Assembly (NCBI GenBank): GCA_050948785.1
Contig: JBMNEM010000002.1
Coordinates: 248,001-312,000, forward strand
Length of the DNA: 64,000 nucleotides
Origin: JAAZMI01 sp050948785
GTDB taxonomy: Bacteria; Bacillota; Dethiobacteria; DTU022; UBA8154
Direction of reading: 5' to 3'
In this document: positions 1 through 8,394 of the stretch, one piece after another
Layout of the letters: each line of letters begins with the position of its first letter
Numbering within the stretch: the first letter of the stretch is position 1
Made by a program: the position numbers and the translations under genes
Notes under the pieces: model-generated
Seen by the model: only the letters and a program-made list of their open reading frames with translations
The model's database searches: none
What the model was told of the DNA's origin: nothing

Positions 1-94
1 AACACCCAGCCCCTTTTTCCAGGCGGGAAGAGGTTTTGCCACGGCAAAAGCCCCCTTGTAAAATCCTTGCATAAATTAAAATCCTTACCATTAA

Positions 95-511
95 CTAACC
101 GTCCCGCGACAGATGCCGGACCTCAATCCCCGGTGTCAGCGCAAACCAGTCAAAATCTGTGGGATAATCCCGGGCAAAAACAACACGGCTGATTCCACAG
201 TTGATAATACATTTCGCACATTCGGCGCAAGGCCTGTCAGTAACATAAATTGTAGCCCCTTTTCTCTCACCGGGCTCGCATTCCAGCAAAGCATTGATTT
301 CGGCATGTATTGTTCTGATACAGTGGTTGTTGACCATCAGGCACCCTTCATCAAGACAATGGGCCAGACCGCTAGGACTGCCGTTATACCCTGTCCCTTT
401 GATTCTTTTGTCTTTCACGATGACTGCCCCGACACGCCTGCGGGGGCAAGTGCTGCGTTCAGCCACCTGAAAGGCAATATCAATAAAATAATTATCCCAA
501 TCTTTGCGCAT
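95..511 (-). CDS. comEB: dCMP deaminase family protein (ComEB-like)
   Basis: Zinc-dependent deaminase that most likely converts dCMP to dUMP for dTMP synthesis. The 138-residue protein carries the zinc site expected for the family: an HAE motif (HAEINALL), and a PCxxC motif (PCAEC) about 30 residues later. The N-terminus (MRKDWDNYFIDIA) is typical of ComEB proteins. I chose the ATG at 511 because AGGTGGGG stands about 7 nt upstream; two ATGs up to 24 nt further upstream are possible but have poorer sites. It lies 49 nt after glyA on the same strand and is probably co-transcribed. Family assignment is firm; dCMP rather than another cytidine substrate is inferred from similarity and length. Confidence 0.92.
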   Translation of the reverse strand: MRKDWDNYFIDIAFQVAERSTCPRRRVGAVIVKDKRIKGTGYNGSPSGLAHCLDEGCLMVNNHCIRTIHAEINALLECEPGERKGATIYVTDRPCAECAKCIINCGISRVVFARDYPTDFDWFALTPGIEVRHLSRDG

Positions 512-560
512 CAGCATTCCCCACCTGCCCCTCATTTATATAGACCATCTCACCACCCTG

Positions 561-1850
561 CTAGTAAAGAGGAAAAGCCGCACACAGCTCCTGCACCTTA
601 CGCCTGACCTGCACCAACGCCAGAGAATTTTGCCGTTCCTCTACCGTCCGGTTGATCAGCGCAGCAATCGCCTCCATCTCCGCTTTCTTCATTCCGCGGG
701 AAGTGACCGCCGGGGTTCCCAACCGGATCCCGCTGGTGACCACCGGGCTCTCCGGGTCACGGGGAATAGCATTTTTATTGGCAGTAATCCCCACTTCACC
801 CAGTAAATTTTCCATATCCCGGCCATTAATATTTTTACTGCGTAAATCAATCAACAGCAGATGGTTATCCGTTCCACCGGAAACAAGATCAAAACCCTGC
901 TCTAAAAGACTGCCGGCCAGTGCCTGGGCATTTTTAAGAACCTGTTCCTGGTAAAGAATAAACTCCTCCCCCTGGGCCTCTTTAAAAGCAACCGCCTTGG
1001 CTGCGATCGCATGCATGAGGGGTCCTCCCTGAATCCCCGGAAAAACGGCCCGATCAATGTCCCGGGCAAATTCTTCGCGGCAGAGAATAAGCCCTCCCCG
1101 CGCACCCCGCAAGGTTTTGTGGGTAGTGCTCGACACAAATTCAGCATGGGGAACCGGATTGGGATGCAGCCCGGCTGCAACCAGGCCCGCAATATGCGCC
1201 ATATCGACCAGAAAGTAAGCGTCCACCTCCCGGGCAATGGCGGCAAAAGCGGCAAAGTCAATTTTGCGGGGATAAGCGCTGGCACCGGCGATAATCAGAC
1301 GCGGCCTGAACTTTTGGGCCAACGATCTGACCTCTTCCATATCAATATAACCGGTTTCAGGATCTACACCATAACTTTGAAAGTCATAATACTGGCCGGA
1401 AAAATTGACCGGGCTGCCATGCGTAAGATGTCCACCATGGGCCAGGCTCATCCCCAGGATAAGATCCCCCGGCTCCAAACAAGCAAAGTAGACAGCCATA
1501 TTGGCCGTAGCCCCCGCATGAGGTTGGACATTGGCGTGCTCCGCCCCAAAAAGTTCCTTGGCCCGCTCGATGGCCAGCTGTTCCACGACATCAACAAATT
1601 CACATCCACCATAATAGCGCTTTCCAGGATAACCCTCTGCATACTTGTTGGTCAAAACCGAGCCCTGGGCTGCTAGCACCCCCTTGCTGGCATAATTTTC
1701 CGAGGCAATCAAGACAATTCTTTCCTGCTGCCGCCGGGTTTCTTCCTCTATAGCCCGCGCTACTTGAGGATCTATTCTCGCTAAAAAATTTTTACCGTTG
1801 CTTTCTTCCACGGGCATGGCCAGGCCTGATTTATCTTCTAAACCAGGCAC
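561..1850 (-). CDS. glyA: Serine hydroxymethyltransferase
   Basis: PLP enzyme interconverting serine and glycine and charging tetrahydrofolate with a one-carbon unit. The full-length 429-residue protein includes the substrate and cofactor regions (SENYAS, YAEGYPGKRYYGG, and the HAGATANMAVY stretch) and the PLP lysine in the STTHKTLRG motif at about residue 245. The start given is a GTG with a very close AAAGGGGGG; an in-frame ATG at 1817 is an alternative. It sits 19 nt downstream of rpiB in the conserved Firmicutes order sua5-ywlE-rpiB-glyA. It supplies methylene-THF for dTMP synthesis, which fits the adjacent dCMP deaminase. Confidence 0.97.
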   Translation of the reverse strand: MPGLEDKSGLAMPVEESNGKNFLARIDPQVARAIEEETRRQQERIVLIASENYASKGVLAAQGSVLTNKYAEGYPGKRYYGGCEFVDVVEQLAIERAKELFGAEHANVQPHAGATANMAVYFACLEPGDLILGMSLAHGGHLTHGSPVNFSGQYYDFQSYGVDPETGYIDMEEVRSLAQKFRPRLIIAGASAYPRKIDFAAFAAIAREVDAYFLVDMAHIAGLVAAGLHPNPVPHAEFVSSTTHKTLRGARGGLILCREEFARDIDRAVFPGIQGGPLMHAIAAKAVAFKEAQGEEFILYQEQVLKNAQALAGSLLEQGFDLVSGGTDNHLLLIDLRSKNINGRDMENLLGEVGITANKNAIPRDPESPVVTSGIRLGTPAVTSRGMKKAEMEAIAALINRTVEERQNSLALVQVRRKVQELCAAFPLY

Positions 1851-1869
1851 ACCCCCCTTTCACTGTGAA

Positions 1870-2358
1870 TTAATCGCTGCTTCCTTCCTGGCTGGCAGAG
1901 CATCCGTCAATCTCCCGGGCCCGCTCTTCTAGCTCCTTGATTTTTTCTACCCTTACTTGGTGTCTTCCTCCCTCAAAAGGGGTTTCCAAAAAAACTCCGA
2001 CGATCTCCCGGGCCAGTTCTTTTTGTAAAACCCTGGAGCCCAACGTCAGGATATTGGCATCATTATGCGCCCGGGCATAGCGGGCAGAAAATAAATCGTT
2101 GCATAACGCTGCCCGAATCCCCGGCAGCTTATTGGCAACAATCGCCACACCGATGCCCGTTCCACAAACAAGAATTCCCCGGGCAAAATTTCCTTGCTGC
2201 ACAGCACGGGCAGCCTTAAAAGCCAAATCGGGATAATCCACGGACTCCTCATCAAAAGTACCAAAATCTTCGTAGACAATCCCCTTTTCAGCCAGGTAGC
2301 CCTTGATGAATTCCTTTAAGGAAAAACCGGCATGATCCGCAGCCAGAACAATCTTCAA
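1870..2358 (-). CDS. rpiB: Ribose-5-phosphate isomerase B (RpiB/LacAB family)
   Basis: Isomerase interconverting ribose-5-phosphate and ribulose-5-phosphate in the non-oxidative pentose phosphate pathway. The 162-residue protein begins with the family's DHAGF motif (MKIVLAADHAGFSLKE) and carries the CGTGIGVAI active-site loop with its catalytic cysteine. The likely start is TTG at 2358 behind AGGGG. The C-terminus has about 15 residues beyond the usual end, rich in Ser, Asp and Glu. It lies between ywlE and glyA as in B. subtilis (ywlF). The sugar-phosphate specificity is inferred from the family and position. Confidence 0.94.
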   Translation of the reverse strand: MKIVLAADHAGFSLKEFIKGYLAEKGIVYEDFGTFDEESVDYPDLAFKAARAVQQGNFARGILVCGTGIGVAIVANKLPGIRAALCNDLFSARYARAHNDANILTLGSRVLQKELAREIVGVFLETPFEGGRHQVRVEKIKELEERAREIDGCSASQEGSSD

Positions 2359-2439
2359 TGGTTAATTCCCCTTTGTTTCAAGTGGATTCTTCTTCGCTTT
2401 AAATGGTTCGCTCCCCTAACAATTTTCTCCTGCGGCAAT

Positions 2440-2952
2440 TTAACTTTCTTCCACTTTTCCCCGGCCTTTTTCCTCTTTTTCCGGGGAACCGCTCCATCTG
2501 GCAGCAATCTTTTTTAAAGCTTCCCTGATCTCAGCGGCAGCCAGGCGGTATACTTCTATTCCCCGACCGAAGGGATCGGAGATCTCCTCGCCGTTACCGC
2601 CGGCGTATTCCGTTAAAAGCCATACTTTCTCCTGGGCTTCAGGGTAGCTGTTTAAAAGATAGTTCTTCTGCCCGTGAGTCATCGTAAAAATATAATGGGC
2701 TTGCTCCACCAGTTCCGGAGTTACCTGGCCAGAACGGTGCTCACGAAAATCTATCCCGTAACTGTGCAGCACTTCGAGGGCTTCTCTGCTCGCTGCAAGC
2801 CCTTCTACCGAAGCCACCCCGGCGGAAAAAACTTTTACATGTATATTTTCTCCGGGAATCTCTTTCAGGATTCCCTCCAATAAAGCTTGTGCCAGAACGC
2901 TGCGACATGTATTACCGGTGCAAACAAAAAGAACATTTAAAGTACGGCCCAT
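2440..2952 (-). CDS. ywlE: Low-molecular-weight phosphatase, probable protein-arginine phosphatase (YwlE-like)
   Basis: Cytosolic phosphatase of the LMW-PTP fold. The P-loop CTGNTCRS places the nucleophile at Cys11 and the loop arginine at Arg17; the general-acid Asp lies in SDPFGRG near residue 129. The loop has Thr (Thr15) where tyrosine phosphatases usually carry Ile. In B. subtilis YwlE the equivalent Thr favours phosphoarginine, so protein-arginine phosphatase is the better prediction. The C-terminal 15 residues are highly charged. It is flanked by sua5 and rpiB, as ywlE is in Bacillus. The matching kinase mcsB is not in this window, so the substrate is inferred. Confidence 0.86.
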   Translation of the reverse strand: MGRTLNVLFVCTGNTCRSVLAQALLEGILKEIPGENIHVKVFSAGVASVEGLAASREALEVLHSYGIDFREHRSGQVTPELVEQAHYIFTMTHGQKNYLLNSYPEAQEKVWLLTEYAGGNGEEISDPFGRGIEVYRLAAAEIREALKKIAARWSGSPEKEEKGRGKVEES

Positions 2953-2972
2953 TGTTCCACCTGCCTTTTTTG

Positions 2973-4049
2973 TTACTCTGCCTGGATAATTTTTGCCGCG
3001 GCTTTCCGCAAGCGGTTCATGACAGCCTTGCCCATCCCTTTGTCATCAAAACCCTCCACCACAATAACATCCACATCCCGGACATCCATCTCACGCAAAA
3101 CACCAAAAAGCCGTTCCGCTGCACCATGAGGATCCTTCCGGGAACTCAACACCTTGACCACCGGGGCGGGGAAAAGCCCCTGCGATTCCGCAAAAAGAAT
3201 TAAGCCAATCTTGTACCCCTGCCCGGCCAAACCTGCGCATAAAGCGATCAACTGCCGCCTCTGCGCCGGCTCTTCCCCCTCCACAAGATAAAGGGGGGCC
3301 CGGGGAGCATAATGCCTATATTTCATTCCCGGTGAAAGCGGAGCTCCCGACGGCAAATCTTTCTCCCCAGAGCTCAGGTCCCGGATCTCTTTCCCGGAAA
3401 CCTCTTCCAACATTTCCAAAGTAACCCCTCCCGGACGTAACAAAGCCGGGGGAGAAGAAAGAAAGCTCAGGACCGTCGATTCCACCCCAATCGTACAGGG
3501 CCCTCCGTCAAGCACCGCCTCAATACAGCCGGCAAGGTCCTCCAACACATGCTCTGCCGTGGTGGGACTGGGGCGCCCGGAGAGATTGGCACTGGGAGCA
3601 GCCAGCGGGATCCCCACCGTCCGGAGCAGCTTTAAAGCCAAAGCATGCGCCGGAACGCGTACAGCCACAGAAGAAAGACCCGCTGTAATGATCTCCGGAA
3701 CAAGTTCTTTTTTAGGTAAAACCAGGGTTAGTGGACCGGGCCAGAAATGCTCTGCCAACCGGGCCGCTTCCGGGGGAATATTTTTCACCAGCTCCCCAAC
3801 CTGCTCCAAACCTGTAACATGGACAATAAGGGGGTTATCCGCAGGTCTCCTTTTGACCCTGAAAATACCCTTGACCGCCTCCGGATCCAACGCGTTGGCC
3901 CCCAAACCGTAAACCGTTTCCGTGGGAAAGGCAACGAGTCCCCCTTTTTGCAGAATCTCCGCAGCAACATGCAGAGCTTTTTCCTCTTCCCGGGAATGCC
4001 CTGCCCGGAGTAAAATTGTTCCTTTAACCCGTGGCCATGTTAAATACAA
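2973..4049 (-). CDS. sua5: L-threonylcarbamoyladenylate synthase (Sua5 type)
   Basis: Makes threonylcarbamoyl-AMP from threonine, bicarbonate and ATP, the first step of tRNA t6A37 modification. The N-terminal YrdC/TsaC domain shows the signature GLVAFPTETVYGLGANA and later SANLSGRPSPT. A C-terminal Sua5 domain (roughly residues 230-358) makes this the long Sua5 form rather than the short TsaC form. I chose TTG at 4049 as start because GGAGGTG lies 6 nt upstream; the ATG at 4073 has no comparable site. It heads the sua5-ywlE-rpiB-glyA-comEB block, equivalent to ywlC in B. subtilis. Confidence 0.94.
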   Translation of the reverse strand: MYLTWPRVKGTILLRAGHSREEEKALHVAAEILQKGGLVAFPTETVYGLGANALDPEAVKGIFRVKRRPADNPLIVHVTGLEQVGELVKNIPPEAARLAEHFWPGPLTLVLPKKELVPEIITAGLSSVAVRVPAHALALKLLRTVGIPLAAPSANLSGRPSPTTAEHVLEDLAGCIEAVLDGGPCTIGVESTVLSFLSSPPALLRPGGVTLEMLEEVSGKEIRDLSSGEKDLPSGAPLSPGMKYRHYAPRAPLYLVEGEEPAQRRQLIALCAGLAGQGYKIGLILFAESQGLFPAPVVKVLSSRKDPHGAAERLFGVLREMDVRDVDVIVVEGFDDKGMGKAVMNRLRKAAAKIIQAE

Positions 4050-4140
4050 AACTACACCTCCGGGAAAATGCATCCACTAAAAATATTACCATAAAGTCAT
4101 TTTTTTTGATATAATTTTTGTTAAATAACAATTTTTGCAT

Positions 4141-4231
4141 CCCCGCGGGTGCAACCGCGGGGACGGTCCTTGTGGTTGGTCCTTGAGCCAGCCGGGCCAG
4201 CCGCGGGGACGGTCCTTGTGGTTGGTCCTTG
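4141..4231. repeat. GC-rich direct repeat pair with hairpin (REP-like)
   Basis: Two identical 31-bp copies occupy 4155-4185 and 4201-4231, a 46-bp period, each starting CCGCGGGGACGG and ending TTGGTCCTTG. The first copy forms an 8-bp perfect hairpin with CCCCGCGG at 4141-4148 (loop GTGCAA). A related inverted copy is at 30863-30890, and a short core match occurs near 16913. The remainder of the 4050-4462 intergenic region holds AT-rich sequence and presumably the divergent sua5 and larC promoters, which I could not place firmly. Confidence 0.75.
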
Positions 4232-4462
4232 CGACTGATCAGGCCTCAAGCATAATTTTTGTTGGATATAAACAGCCTTAGCCGGCGTTCATTATCATAA
4301 CCTGTGCGGGCCTGCTCTAAACTTGCCGGAATCCCAGAAAATTTTCAGGCCCCCAAACATTCATTACAAGAGTGGCAAATCAACAATATTATGTTAACTA
4401 TCAAATCTGGTGTTTTTAGCAGCTGTTTGATTACGACTATATTGTACTAGGTGGGAATACAC

Positions 4463-5680
4463 ATGAACGTATTGTATTTGGAATGCCCGGCCGGTGCTGC
4501 CGGGGATATGCTGCTGGCCGCCCTGCTGGATTGCGGCCTTTCCGTGGAAGAACTGCAGGAAAAACTTTCCCTTCTCCCCCTGGAAGGTTATACTCTGCAA
4601 ACCAGCCGTACACACAAAAAAGGGCTCCACGCACTGCAGGTCAAAGTTGACGTCCGGCAAAAACAACCCTTTCGCCATCTACCCGCGATTAGAGAAATAA
4701 TCGAAAAATCCGCCCTGTCAACCACGGTCAAAGAAAAAAGCCTCGCTGTTTTTCAAGCTCTGGCCCAAGCAGAAGCCAGAGTCCATGGGCTTCCTCTTGA
4801 AAAAGTCCATTTCCATGAAATCGGTGCGATAGATGCAATTATCGATATTGTCGGCAGCATGCTCGCCCTGGAAATGCTCGGGGTGGAAAAGATCTGGGCC
4901 TCCCCCCTGCCCCTGGGACGTGGCTGGATCAACATCAGCCACGGCTGGATCCCCCTGCCGGCTCCGGCCACCATGGAGATAATCAAAAAATACCGTATTC
5001 CCTGTTACGGTTTACCCTTTAAAGGAGAAACAGTAACCCCTACGGGAGCAGCAATCCTCAGCATCATCTGTTCCCGTTTCGCGCCGCTGCCCCCGATGGT
5101 TATTCAAAGCATCGGCTACGGTGCCGGCCAGAAGGATTTTCGTTTCCCCAATATTCTCAGAGCCTTCAAAGGCCGGCTCTCCGGCACCGGCACACAAAAA
5201 GAGGGAGGCCCTGCGGTGGGTACCACGCCAAAAGGCGCCCTGCTCGCCGCGCCCCTGGAGATTCTTGAGGCCAATATTGACGACCTCAACCCGGAAATTT
5301 ATGCTTACGTCCTGGAACGCCTTTTTTCCTCCGGGGCCCTCGATGTCTACCTGACCCCTATACAAATGAAAAAAAACAGGCCAGCTGTTAAAATTTCCGT
5401 CCTGGCAAATCCACAGCAAGCAAAAAAACTGGGTGAAATACTGCTGCAGGAAACTACCACCCTGGGTTATAGAAGGCTAAGCGCCGAAAAAATAATGTTA
5501 CCCCGCCGGCAAACGTTGTTGAAAACTCCCTGGGGAAAAGTAAGGATAAAAATTGCCGGGACAGCTCCGGATTATCAAAATATCTCTCCCGAATATGCTG
5601 ATTGCCTCCGTATTGCCCGCACCAAGGGAATCCCCTTGAAAAAGGTCTACCGGCAAATCTGGAAGCTCCTTCGGCCCTGA
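4463..5680 (+). CDS. larC: LarC-type nickel insertion protein (nickel-pincer cofactor synthesis)
   Basis: LarC inserts nickel into pyridinium-3,5-bisthiocarboxylic acid mononucleotide, giving the nickel-pincer cofactor of lactate racemase and related LarA enzymes. The 405-residue protein matches the family across its length: N-terminal YLECPAGAAGDMLLAALLD, the FHEIGAIDAIIDIVG motif, and the downstream LEANIDDLNPE region. The ATG at 4463 follows AGGTGGG by 7 nt, which is preferred over GTG 4451. It is the only plus-strand gene in the first 9 kb and has no larA, larB or larE beside it. The larA-type client enzyme is therefore unknown from this window. Confidence 0.9.
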   Translation: MNVLYLECPAGAAGDMLLAALLDCGLSVEELQEKLSLLPLEGYTLQTSRTHKKGLHALQVKVDVRQKQPFRHLPAIREIIEKSALSTTVKEKSLAVFQALAQAEARVHGLPLEKVHFHEIGAIDAIIDIVGSMLALEMLGVEKIWASPLPLGRGWINISHGWIPLPAPATMEIIKKYRIPCYGLPFKGETVTPTGAAILSIICSRFAPLPPMVIQSIGYGAGQKDFRFPNILRAFKGRLSGTGTQKEGGPAVGTTPKGALLAAPLEILEANIDDLNPEIYAYVLERLFSSGALDVYLTPIQMKKNRPAVKISVLANPQQAKKLGEILLQETTTLGYRRLSAEKIMLPRRQTLLKTPWGKVRIKIAGTAPDYQNISPEYADCLRIARTKGIPLKKVYRQIWKLLRP

Positions 5681-5723
5681 ATAACTCCGGGAAAAAACTG
5701 CCGGCTGCAGACGGACACCCTCG

Positions 5724-7316
5724 TTAAAATTCACCGGTGATCATCTGTGCCAGGTTAACGGCGTGATCACCGACTCTTTCCAGATTACTCAATATATCCA
5801 GGTAGACAACCCCCGCCCGCGGAAGACATTCCCGGCGATTGACCCGGTCAATATGATTCCTTCTTAAAATACGTTCGCGCTCATCAACAACATTATCCCG
5901 CTTGATAACCCCCCGGGCAACCCGGATATTTTCCCCCATCAGCGCCATAATCGCTTCCCCCAGCATGCCATCCACTTCTTCAAAGAAGCTGAATATTTCC
6001 TCCTTCGCCTTGGGGGTAACCGGTAATTTGTCTTCGATAACCATCTCGGAAAGATAGGCTATATTGCAGGCGTGATCACTGATCCGCTCCAGATCATTTG
6101 CCGCACTCATCACGCCGGAGATAATCTTAGACTGCTGGTGGTTTAAAGAATGCTGCGACAGCTCCCGTAAATAAACATTGATCTCTTTTTCCAGGCCATC
6201 TACCAGCTCTTCCATCTGTAAAACCTGGGGTATTTTTTTAAGATTACTGTGATAAAAAACATCCATTGAATCCTTGACCATTTCGCGGGACATATTGGCC
6301 ATACGGATCAGCTCCATCCTGCTGGCTTCAATCGCAGCAGAGGGAGCCTTCAACATCCTTTTATCCAGATATTTGGGCCCCAGGTCCAGCGCAGGCTCCT
6401 CCCCGGGAACAGCCCACTGCACAAAGGAAACAAAATATTTAAAAAAGGGAAACATAATCACCGTATTTAAAACGTTGAAAAGCGTATGGGCATTGGCTAC
6501 CTGCCGGACAACAACAGAGGAAGTACCCAAAACAAGGGCTGTAAAAGGCTTCAGAAAAATCAGCGCGAGGACAACACCCAAAAGGTTAAAAAGGACATGC
6601 GAAAAGGCAGCCCTTTTTGCAGATAAAGAAGTCCCCATACAGGCCAAAATTGCCGTAATGCAGGTCCCCACATTTGTTCCGAGGATTAAAGGGATGGCCG
6701 ATTCAAGGGTAAGCAAATTTTGTAAAGTAAGAGCCACTACTATACCCGTTACGGCACTGCTGCTTTGAATCAAGGCTGTAAAAAGTGCCGCAAACAAAAT
6801 TCCCAACAAAGGCCGTTTACCGAACCTCACCAGCATATTCAAAAAGAAAGCATTCTCCCTCAGAGGAAGCATCGCCTCGGACATAATCTGCATCCCCAAA
6901 AATAAAAGACCCAGGCCCAGGATCGTTTGGCCTAAATAACGGTACACTTTGCGCCGGCCAAAAAAATTTAAAAACCCCCCGATACCGATACAGGGCAAAA
7001 TTAACAACCCAAACTCAAAAGATACTACCTGAGCAGTAATGGTTGTCCCAATGTTAGCTCCCATAATCGCACTGACTGCCTGGGCAAGGCTCATCAAACC
7101 GGCATTAACAAAACCAACCAGCATGACTGTGGTTGTGCTGCTGCTTTGTACCAGAACGGTAACAGCTATACCTGTAAGCACGCCGATAATCGGCTTTCCT
7201 GTTAATACCTCCAGGATACGCCTCAAATTATCCCCGGCAACTTTCTGCATTCCCGAAGCCATCATCTGGATACTATAAAGAAATAATCCAAGGCCACCAA
7301 ACAAACCGGCAAACAC
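5724..7316 (-). CDS. Na/Pi cotransporter family protein with PhoU-like C-terminal domain
   Basis: Inner-membrane transporter of the NptA/YjbB class, about 530 residues. The first ~310 residues contain two inverted Na/Pi repeats, each with the QSSS motif (VLVQSSSTTTV near 55 and LIQSSSAVTG near 185), plus multiple hydrophobic segments. The C-terminal ~200 residues are a helical PhoU-like domain (MANMSREMV, LERISDHACNIAYL, LERVGDHAVNLAQ). Phosphate or phosphate-like anion export or uptake coupled to sodium is inferred from the family. The GTG at 7316 has no good ribosome site; a non-AUG start about 15 nt upstream (CTG after GGGGG) is possible. It is convergent with larC. Confidence 0.9.
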   Translation of the reverse strand: MFAGLFGGLGLFLYSIQMMASGMQKVAGDNLRRILEVLTGKPIIGVLTGIAVTVLVQSSSTTTVMLVGFVNAGLMSLAQAVSAIMGANIGTTITAQVVSFEFGLLILPCIGIGGFLNFFGRRKVYRYLGQTILGLGLLFLGMQIMSEAMLPLRENAFFLNMLVRFGKRPLLGILFAALFTALIQSSSAVTGIVVALTLQNLLTLESAIPLILGTNVGTCITAILACMGTSLSAKRAAFSHVLFNLLGVVLALIFLKPFTALVLGTSSVVVRQVANAHTLFNVLNTVIMFPFFKYFVSFVQWAVPGEEPALDLGPKYLDKRMLKAPSAAIEASRMELIRMANMSREMVKDSMDVFYHSNLKKIPQVLQMEELVDGLEKEINVYLRELSQHSLNHQQSKIISGVMSAANDLERISDHACNIAYLSEMVIEDKLPVTPKAKEEIFSFFEEVDGMLGEAIMALMGENIRVARGVIKRDNVVDERERILRRNHIDRVNRRECLPRAGVVYLDILSNLERVGDHAVNLAQMITGEF

Positions 7317-7403
7317 AAACCATGTTTTCAGGGTAATCCCCCCATATCATAAATCAATTTAAACTAAAGTTCGCATTAATTAACCCTTTTTAATTAACTC
7401 TTT

Positions 7404-7459
7404 AAAAAAAGAATTCTCGATCCCCTGTTTCATTTCCTTTATTAAAACAGATCGAGAGT
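7404..7459 (-). terminator. Rho-independent terminator downstream of spoIIR
   Basis: Read on the minus strand, an imperfect stem (CTCTCGATC-TGTTT pairing with AAACA-GGG-GATCGAGA) is followed by TTCTTTTTTT. It lies about 160 nt past the spoIIR stop and upstream of the Na/Pi transporter gene, so it probably ends the sigG-like/spoIIR transcript. Otherwise the 306-nt gap 7317-7622 holds no gene that I can see. Confidence 0.65.
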
Positions 7460-7622
7460 TAAAAAATAAACAATTTTGTAATCTTGGGAACTGTAAGGAA
7501 GTTAAAACCGTAACGAGCCTTAATGCCAAACTCTATTCCATTGTAACCACTCCGGCCAAGAGATTGTGGCCCAAGTCATTGAGCAGGAACCGGTTTGTTC
7601 GTCTTTCCGGCAGCCTCTCCGT

Positions 7623-8387
7623 TCAGCGCTTTTTTCCCAAAAATACCTCCCATAGCCAGAAACGCCATTTACGTTGCGAACCTTCTTGCTCGCCGGCAGC
7701 ACTCCCGCTCTCACACCCTTTTTCGTTTTCCCTTCCCTCAGCCACTCCGGCCTTATCTGCAGCGTTTCCTCCCATCTGCTCATCCTCCGGCAAGTTTTCA
7801 CCCGCATCGTCTGCAGCTAAAGGGGGCAGCAGATTAAAACATAATGGGGGAAAAAGAACACACCACCAGTTTTCCCCACGGCCCTCTCCAATAACCATGT
7901 ACAGAGCGGCGTACTCCCCCGGCGGATAAAGCTTCCCCTCATAAAAACGAGCCGGAAAAACATCGCGGACCAAGGAAACATCGACATCATAGGCAAAACC
8001 GCATTCCTGCAGGATCTCCCGGGCCACACTTTCCAGCACCGGGCTGTTTTCCGCGAGAAGAAGGCCCAGTTCGGCGCTGCTCCGGCAGCGGCTCCATTCC
8101 GGTTGAAAGCGGGTAAGTACTCTCCGGGCAACATAATTTTTAACTTCCTGATCCTCCGGGCTGTTACTATGCGCCTTGACATGAAAACGAAGCAGATCAT
8201 CATGCACCTGCACCGCTTCCGGCTTTGCCTGCCCGCCTGAGAGCGGCGTTAAAAACCCGGACTGCCCCGGCAGCAAACAGAGGGCGGCGAGAAAAAGAGC
8301 GAAACCCAAAATAAACACACACCTGTTTTTTCCCCTGAAAACAGACCGGCATATTTTTTTAACCGGCAGTTTATTGAAAAATAGCAT
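7623..8387 (-). CDS. spoIIR: Stage II sporulation protein R
   Basis: SpoIIR is made in the forespore, exported, and signals activation of the SpoIIGA protease that processes pro-SigE in the mother cell. The 254-residue protein has an N-terminal membrane/signal segment (about residues 24-44, VFILGFALFLAALCLL) and the family core LRFHVKAHSNSPEDQEVKN, followed by VARRVL and the YPPGEYAALYMVIGEG region. Between the core (ending CVLFPPLCFNL) and a basic/aromatic C-terminus there is a roughly 60-residue Glu/Gly/Ala-rich linker that looks longer than usual. The gene starts 7 nt after the sigma factor gene, so the two are co-transcribed. A spoIIR position between sua5 and prmC is conserved in Bacillus. 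Confidence 0.9.
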   Translation of the reverse strand: MLFFNKLPVKKICRSVFRGKNRCVFILGFALFLAALCLLPGQSGFLTPLSGGQAKPEAVQVHDDLLRFHVKAHSNSPEDQEVKNYVARRVLTRFQPEWSRCRSSAELGLLLAENSPVLESVAREILQECGFAYDVDVSLVRDVFPARFYEGKLYPPGEYAALYMVIGEGRGENWWCVLFPPLCFNLLPPLAADDAGENLPEDEQMGGNAADKAGVAEGRENEKGCESGSAAGEQEGSQRKWRFWLWEVFLGKKR

Positions 8388-8394
8388 CTTTTTT

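Noticed and set aside
4155..4231. Could the spaced 31-bp repeats be a minimal CRISPR array?
   Set aside because: Only two units with a 15-nt spacer, no cas genes, and inverted copies occur elsewhere, which fits a REP-like repeat better.
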